Source: Rhizomys pruinosus
Taxonomy: Eukaryota > Chordata > Mammalia > Rodentia > Spalacidae
Assembly: GCA_009823505.1 (NCBI GenBank)
Contig: VZQC01004543.1
Span: 1,848,421 to 1,912,420 of the forward strand
DNA: 64,000 nucleotides
Reading direction: 5' to 3'
A program made the position numbers and the translations under genes. A model generated the notes under the pieces. The model worked only from the letters and a program-made list of their open reading frames with translations, made no database searches and was not told the DNA's origin. Each line of letters opens with the position of its first letter. The stretch's first letter is position 1. This document shows, piece by piece, positions 59,601-64,000 of this stretch.

Positions 59601-60569
59601 AGTTTGTCACTCTCTCCCTCTAGTGTTTTTTTGTTTTTTTTTTTTTTTTGGCATTTGTTGTTCTTTCCCTTTACTTCGTGCCAAAGTTTGCCATTTCTCC
59701 CTCTTGGTCCTTCTTGATTTTTCCATTTTCTCTCCTTAATTCTCTGAGTTGTTCTTTATACTTTTGATTTCTGTGAATATAAATTATTCCACTAAGATCT
59801 GTGTCCGGGGCTACTTCCAGAGGGATCTCACCATAGGAATCTCCCATAGGTTTGGTAGACCTTGGTGGGGAATTAGTCTAAGTTTTTCCCATGTTGTTCC
59901 TTTGTTATGCCCTTCGGATGTGGGTTTCTTTCTGTTTGTATTCTGATGCGAATCCCAAATGTTTCTTCACTGTATGAAAGAGGCTTGCTTTGCTTGCCTC
60001 TTTCAGATGCCTTCATTTTTTTTTATTTATTGCTTGTTTATGCAGTGTTGACTTGTCTAGCTTTCAGGCTTTCAATTTTGGTTGTGTATTGGAAATCTAA
60101 CTTACTCTTCCCTTCTATTCTGAATGTTCTCCAAAAACTGGTAAGGAACAACCCAGTTGGTACCCTGATGAGCACTGTGTCACTGTGATTCCTGCCAGCC
60201 AGTTTCTCTAGGTTGTTTCTAAGGCTTGATGATGGCCTTGCCTTGTGCTCCAGAATCACTATTGTGGTTGCACTTGGACAGTCACTCAGCAATCCCAGTT
60301 GGGGGTGAGGGATAAGCCTTGCTTAGCCCACACTGAGGTACTTTGTGCTTCAGGTGGTCCTGGGGAATCCCCAATCTAAGTTTTGTGCACTCAAGTCTCA
60401 CAGTGGCATCAGACCCACCTTTTATACCAGCTAGCAGGGAGACTCTGCCCCCTACAGCCACACAAGACAATAGTTCAATTATCCAACAATCCACCTGGCT
60501 GAAGTGTCCAGCCCCTACCTGTGCTTCAGGTAGTCCTGGGAAATCCCCCATCTAAGCTCTGTGCACTCA
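56669..60569 (-). mobile_element. Chimeric LINE-1 with ORF2 replaced by unrelated sequence
   Basis: On the minus strand from right to left: 5' UTR with partial promoter monomers (60560-60190; gtgcttcagg repeats at 60345 and 60521, tataccagctagcaggg near 60425), ORF1 coiled coil (59740-59400), ORF1 C-terminus and ORF2 endonuclease start (to about 58190), then about 1.2 kb with no ORF2 homology (58190-57000), then a LINE-1 3' UTR with the G-rich tract (57000-56669). ORF2 reverse transcriptase and C-terminus are missing. A SINE is nested at 59060-59332. The whole is flanked by GGAA(T/C)GTTCTTT. Confidence 0.75.
59060..59332 (-). repeat. B2-type SINE inside the chimeric LINE-1
   Basis: T/ATTT-rich tail at left, inverted head ctaggctatctatctagccc at right, direct repeats tacttga(t/g)cttttt on each side. 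Confidence 0.9.
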
Positions 60570-61199
60570 GGAACGTTCTTTCTGTAGGCCTGGGTTCAGT
60601 TCCTAGCACTGCTGAGAGTAAAAACCATCCATAATGCTAGTTCCAGTGGATCCATGGCCTTCATTTATACTTTTTCTGGCACTTCACAACATGGGTGCAC
60701 TTACATATGTGCAGGCAATATACTCATACACATAAAGTAAAAATAATAAAGTATTTTAAATGCAAGGACAGGCATACATCAAAATTCCATAATATAACCC
60801 CATCATTGGACATACCAATAAAACTAATAAAAACAAAAATACAACAGAAAGAGATTGTAAATAAACCACAGAAGCAGTTTTTAATTAATTACTTTTTTCC
60901 TTAAAAAGACTCAAAATATTGCTAGCAAGGGTTGTTAAGAGGGATAAGAGAGCAGTTATGTGTCTTACTAAGACTGACAACCTGAGTTCAATCCTCAGGA
61001 CCCACACAGTGAAAGGAAAGAACCAACAGGAATGAAAGAAGCAACTCCCACAAGCTGTCTCTGGTCTCCATATTGATCCACACACATATACACAATCAGT
61101 CAATCAAAAGGGAAAAATGTATTTTAACTGTTCATGAACCTAGCTCATTTTATTCATACTGTCATATGGTTTCTATGCAGCTTAAGAAATAGAAAGTCC

Positions 61200-61283
61200 T
61201 GGCTGGGAGATAGTTCAGGAGTTATGAGCACTAGTCACTCTTGTGGAGGACCTGGGTTTGATTCCCAGAACTCACATGGTGAC
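61200..61283 (+). repeat. 5' piece of a B2-type SINE, split by a solo LTR; 3' piece at 61656-61745
   Basis: ggctgggagatagttcagga ... acatggtgac, then resumes ttacacctgttcttaactcc after the LTR. Confidence 0.85.
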
Positions 61284-61650
61284 TGTATTAGTCACTTTTC
61301 TGTTCCTGTGATAAAACCAACATGACCAAGGGAACTTATAAAAGGAAGAGTTTATTTGAGGTTATGATTGATGGTTCCAGGGAATTAGAGTCCATTGTCG
61401 CAGGAAGCATGGAGGCTGGCTCTGGAGCAGAAAGCCAATGTTCACATCTCCCAATGAGTACAGGATGTCAAGAGAGAAAGAGAGACAAAAGACTGCAAGG
61501 CTTGTTAAACTCACTAAGCTCGCCCCTAATGGCGTACTTCCTCCAGCACGGCCACACATTCTAAGACCTCCAAGAACAGTGCTACCAACTATAGACAAAA
61601 TGTCTGAATACTTAAAGCCTATGGGGAACACTCTCTTTCAAACCACCACA
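61284..61650 (+). mobile_element. Solo LTR inserted in a SINE (5-bp target duplication)
   Basis: TGTATTAGTCAC ... AACCACCACA, 367 bp, flanked by GTGAC at 61279-61283 and 61651-61655. Same family as 35086-35703. A tataaaagg box lies near 61336. Confidence 0.78.
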
Positions 61651-61749
61651 GTGACTTACACCTGTTCTTAACTCCACTTTCAGGGTATCCAATGCCCTCT
61701 TCTGAACTCCTTGACCACTGCATAACACAGGTGTGCTTAAAAACGTGCA

Positions 61750-61905
61750 CATGTAGGGTGTGGTGGCACATGCCTTTATTCCCAGCACTTGGGAGGCAGA
61801 AGCAGGTGGTTCTCTGTGAATTCAAGTTTAGCTTGGTCTACATAGGAAGTTCCAGGAGAGCTGGGACAAAAGGAAGACCCTGTCTCAAAAAGACAAAAAA
61901 AAATT
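61750..61905 (+). repeat. B1 SINE
   Basis: gtagggtgtggtggcacatg to caaaaagacaaaaaaaaatt. Confidence 0.9.
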
Positions 61906-62195
61906 CATTCAGGCAATACACCCATTCACATAAAATAAAAAAAAAATAAATGAATTATTTTTAGAAAATAAATGAAAAATCTAGGACAGACAAGTTGGTT
62001 CAGTGCATAAAAATACTTATACCAGGCTTCATGACCTATGTTCAATCAGCAGGACCTAGATTGGAGATAGAGATAACAGACTCCTGAAAACTGTCCTCTG
62101 TACTTGACCCATGCATCATCATACACAGACAGCCACACATGTGCAGTGGGACGTGCACAAACACACTATGCATACACATCATAATGAATATTTTT

Positions 62196-62221
62196 TGTCT
62201 TTTCGAGACAGGGCCCAGCTG
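62196..62221 (-). repeat. 26-bp B1 remnant with full target duplication
   Basis: tgtcttttcgagacagggcc plus cagctg is the 3' and 5' tip of a B1 fused together. It is flanked by ataatgaatattttt at 62181-62195 and 62222-62236. Confidence 0.75.
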
Positions 62222-62255
62222 ATAATGAATATTTTTATGTTTAAGGACATAAAAT

Positions 62256-62375
62256 TCTAATGATAGCACATGCATTCATTCCCAGCACTCAGTGGTAGGC
62301 AGATCTCTGAGTTCAAGGCCAGCCTGTGCTACATTGAGTTCCAGGACAGCTGGGGCTACAGGAAGAACCAAAATA
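62256..62375 (+). repeat. B1 SINE
   Basis: gcacatgcattcattcccag ... gttcaaggccagcctgtgct ... ggggctacaggaaga. Confidence 0.85.
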
Positions 62376-62552
62376 AAAAAGACCAGAATAAAAAGGTCTA
62401 CATATAAAATATTGAATGGAATTTTGCAAAAGTTATTTCTACATCTGAGAACTAGATGTTCAGAATACTAGGAAATCACAATTTAGAAAAACCATGTCTG
62501 TAATTTATTATGATGGTCACCACAGCTTTCTACAAGGTTCACAAATAAAATT

Positions 62553-62712
62553 TGAACAAAGACTCAGGCATTGTAAGTGCATGTCTTTAATCCCAGTACT
62601 CAAGGCACAGAGGCAGACACTGGTGGAACGATGTTAGTTCAGTGTCAACCTGATCTACAAAGCAAATTCAAGGACACCTCGCCCTACAGTGAGATGCTGT
62701 CTTGAAAACACA
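62553..62712 (+). repeat. B1 SINE, diverged
   Basis: gcatgtctttaatcccagta ... gatctacaaagcaaattcaa ... gagatgctgtcttg. Confidence 0.75.
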
Positions 62713-62794
62713 TTTCTGAACAAAGAAAAAATGTAAATAGACTATTATATAATAATCTTACCAAAACTACACAATCAGTATATCTATGTGAGTA

Positions 62795-62995
62795 TTTTCA
62801 TTATAAATATGTATGTGCATGAGTACTTTCCCTGCATGAGTATAAGTGCACCAGTGTTGTGCAGTGTCCACAGAGGCCAGGATGTCAGAAACCCTGGAAC
62901 TGGAGTTAATGATGGTTTTAACACCATACTGGGAACCATACCCAGGTCTACTCAACAGCAGCCAGTGCTCTTTAAAACTGAAACATCTACCAGGC
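62795..62995 (-). repeat. B2/B3-type SINE, diverged
   Basis: gtgtccacagaggccaggat and ccctggaactggagttaatg follow the inverted B2/B3 order, with aacatctaccaggctc where the head should be. Confidence 0.55.
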
Positions 62996-63034
62996 TCTCA
63001 AATATAGTTTATTTGTGTGTTTGTTTATTTGTTT

Positions 63035-63154
63035 GTTTTTTTTGAGAAAGGGTCTCCCTATAGCCCCAGCTGTACTGGAACACACTCTGTAGACCAGGCT
63101 GGCCTCAGCCTGAGAGCTGAGATTAAAGGAGTATGCCACCATACCCGGCTCAAA
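63035..63154 (-). repeat. B1 SINE, shortened
   Basis: T tail at left, inverted core agaccaggctggcctcagcc, end cataccCGGCT. An internal stretch is missing compared with full copies. Confidence 0.85.
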
Positions 63155-64000
63155 TATTAGGGTATTTTTTAAAAGAACATTTTCATAACAGTCTTTCTAA
63201 TAGTAAATAAATTAGTAACTATATCCTCATTCATGCATAGTGATAGCCATTTTGTGTGATGAACACGTTAATTGGCTTCATAGTCACTGGGGAAAATATT
63301 TCAAAACACAACATTACAACATGAAAGCAAAAGCAGAACTGGTTGGTAAGAAGAAAGGAATCATTGGGAGTGAGAAGGGATTAAAGAGGGGAATGGGGAG
63401 TGAATGTGATCAGCATAATTCATAGGCATGTGTTAAAATGTCATAATTATACCTGTTATTACATATGATAAATACATGTGAATAAAATTAAAATTTTATA
63501 TAATTTTAATGAAACAATACTCCTTATATTAAATTCAGTGGTGTGGATAACTTTTGTCAACTATATATTAACTCAAAAAAACAAAGCAAGCAAAGTATTT
63601 TGAATCAAATTTCATGACAACATCCTATTGCCATATCTGTGTCCTCTTATGACACAAGCATCCTCTGGAAGACATGGTGGTTACTTAGTAAATGTATTGT
63701 GAAAGGTTCCACATTCAAGGGAACAGAATCTAAGAGTTATTTGAACCAAGAATGAGCCCAGTCTGTTCATATTGCTCTGATTTACCTCAGAACACTGTGT
63801 TCAATAAAGGGCATTTTATTGAACATCATACTAAACATGGTATGGGAAAAGCATTAGCAATCATTGATAGTAACTTTTCCAATGGAGGAAGTGGATTTTC
63901 TAACCCTTCTGACTCAGAAAGGAAGACAAAGTCACAGACTTTTGTTAACCAGCCAGCGCCCACATATGTGGGGCACACATTCCTTTCAGCAGGATGGTCC
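63155..64000. other. No gene recognised
   Basis: The V2R first exon was looked for here on the minus strand and not seen. 63355-63480 resembles an old LINE-1 3' tail (ggggagtgaatgtgatcagc). Confidence 0.4.

Overview
The window is nuclear DNA from a muroid rodent. It is dense in 7SL-derived B1 SINEs, B4-like SINEs, tRNA-derived B2/B3-type SINEs, LINE-1 copies with rodent-style 5' promoter monomers, and ERVL, ERVK-like and ERV1-like LTRs. It also holds part of a vomeronasal type-2 receptor gene and a KRAB zinc-finger gene, two families that are greatly expanded in rodents. I cannot name the species. The B2-type SINEs here have a 3' half (gtgcacaaac...catgcagacagtac) unlike the standard mouse or rat B2, so Mus and Rattus seem less likely than another muroid.

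Layout. (1) 1-9.8 kb: rearranged LINE-1 pieces, including a ~2.5-kb inverted block next to the only N in the window, then SINEs and LTR remnants. (2) 10.16-21.42 kb, minus strand: a KRAB-C2H2 zinc-finger gene with a 127-bp KRAB-A exon, a 93-bp KRAB-B exon and a 12-finger terminal exon. The open frame is cut by an in-frame TAA inside finger 7. The intron between the KRAB exons holds a 43-bp minisatellite whose unit matches the KRAB-A 5' splice site. That array was later split by an ERVK-like solo LTR (6-bp target duplication) and by a 5.0-kb ERVL provirus (5-bp target duplication) that keeps an open integrase-tail/dUTPase frame. A second minisatellite, 59-bp units in a 177-bp higher-order pattern, lies just upstream of the KRAB-A exon. 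(3) 22.4-33.5 kb: no gene recognised; microsatellites and a near full-length but broken LINE-1 with two ~200-bp promoter monomers. (4) 33.55-55.29 kb, minus strand: five exons (2-6) of a V2R pheromone receptor, all open, with family-typical lengths, compatible phases and usable splice sites. Exon 1, with the signal peptide, was not found. Intron 5 (14.5 kb) is filled by a five-layer LINE/SINE nest. (5) 55.3-64 kb: SINEs, a long purine tract, and a minus-strand chimeric LINE-1.

The two host genes belong to separate pathways: KRAB zinc-finger proteins are typically TRIM28-recruiting repressors of retroelements, and V2Rs are chemosensory receptors. Nothing in the sequence links them functionally. 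Most other open frames are retroelement fragments, microsatellite translations or antisense shadows.
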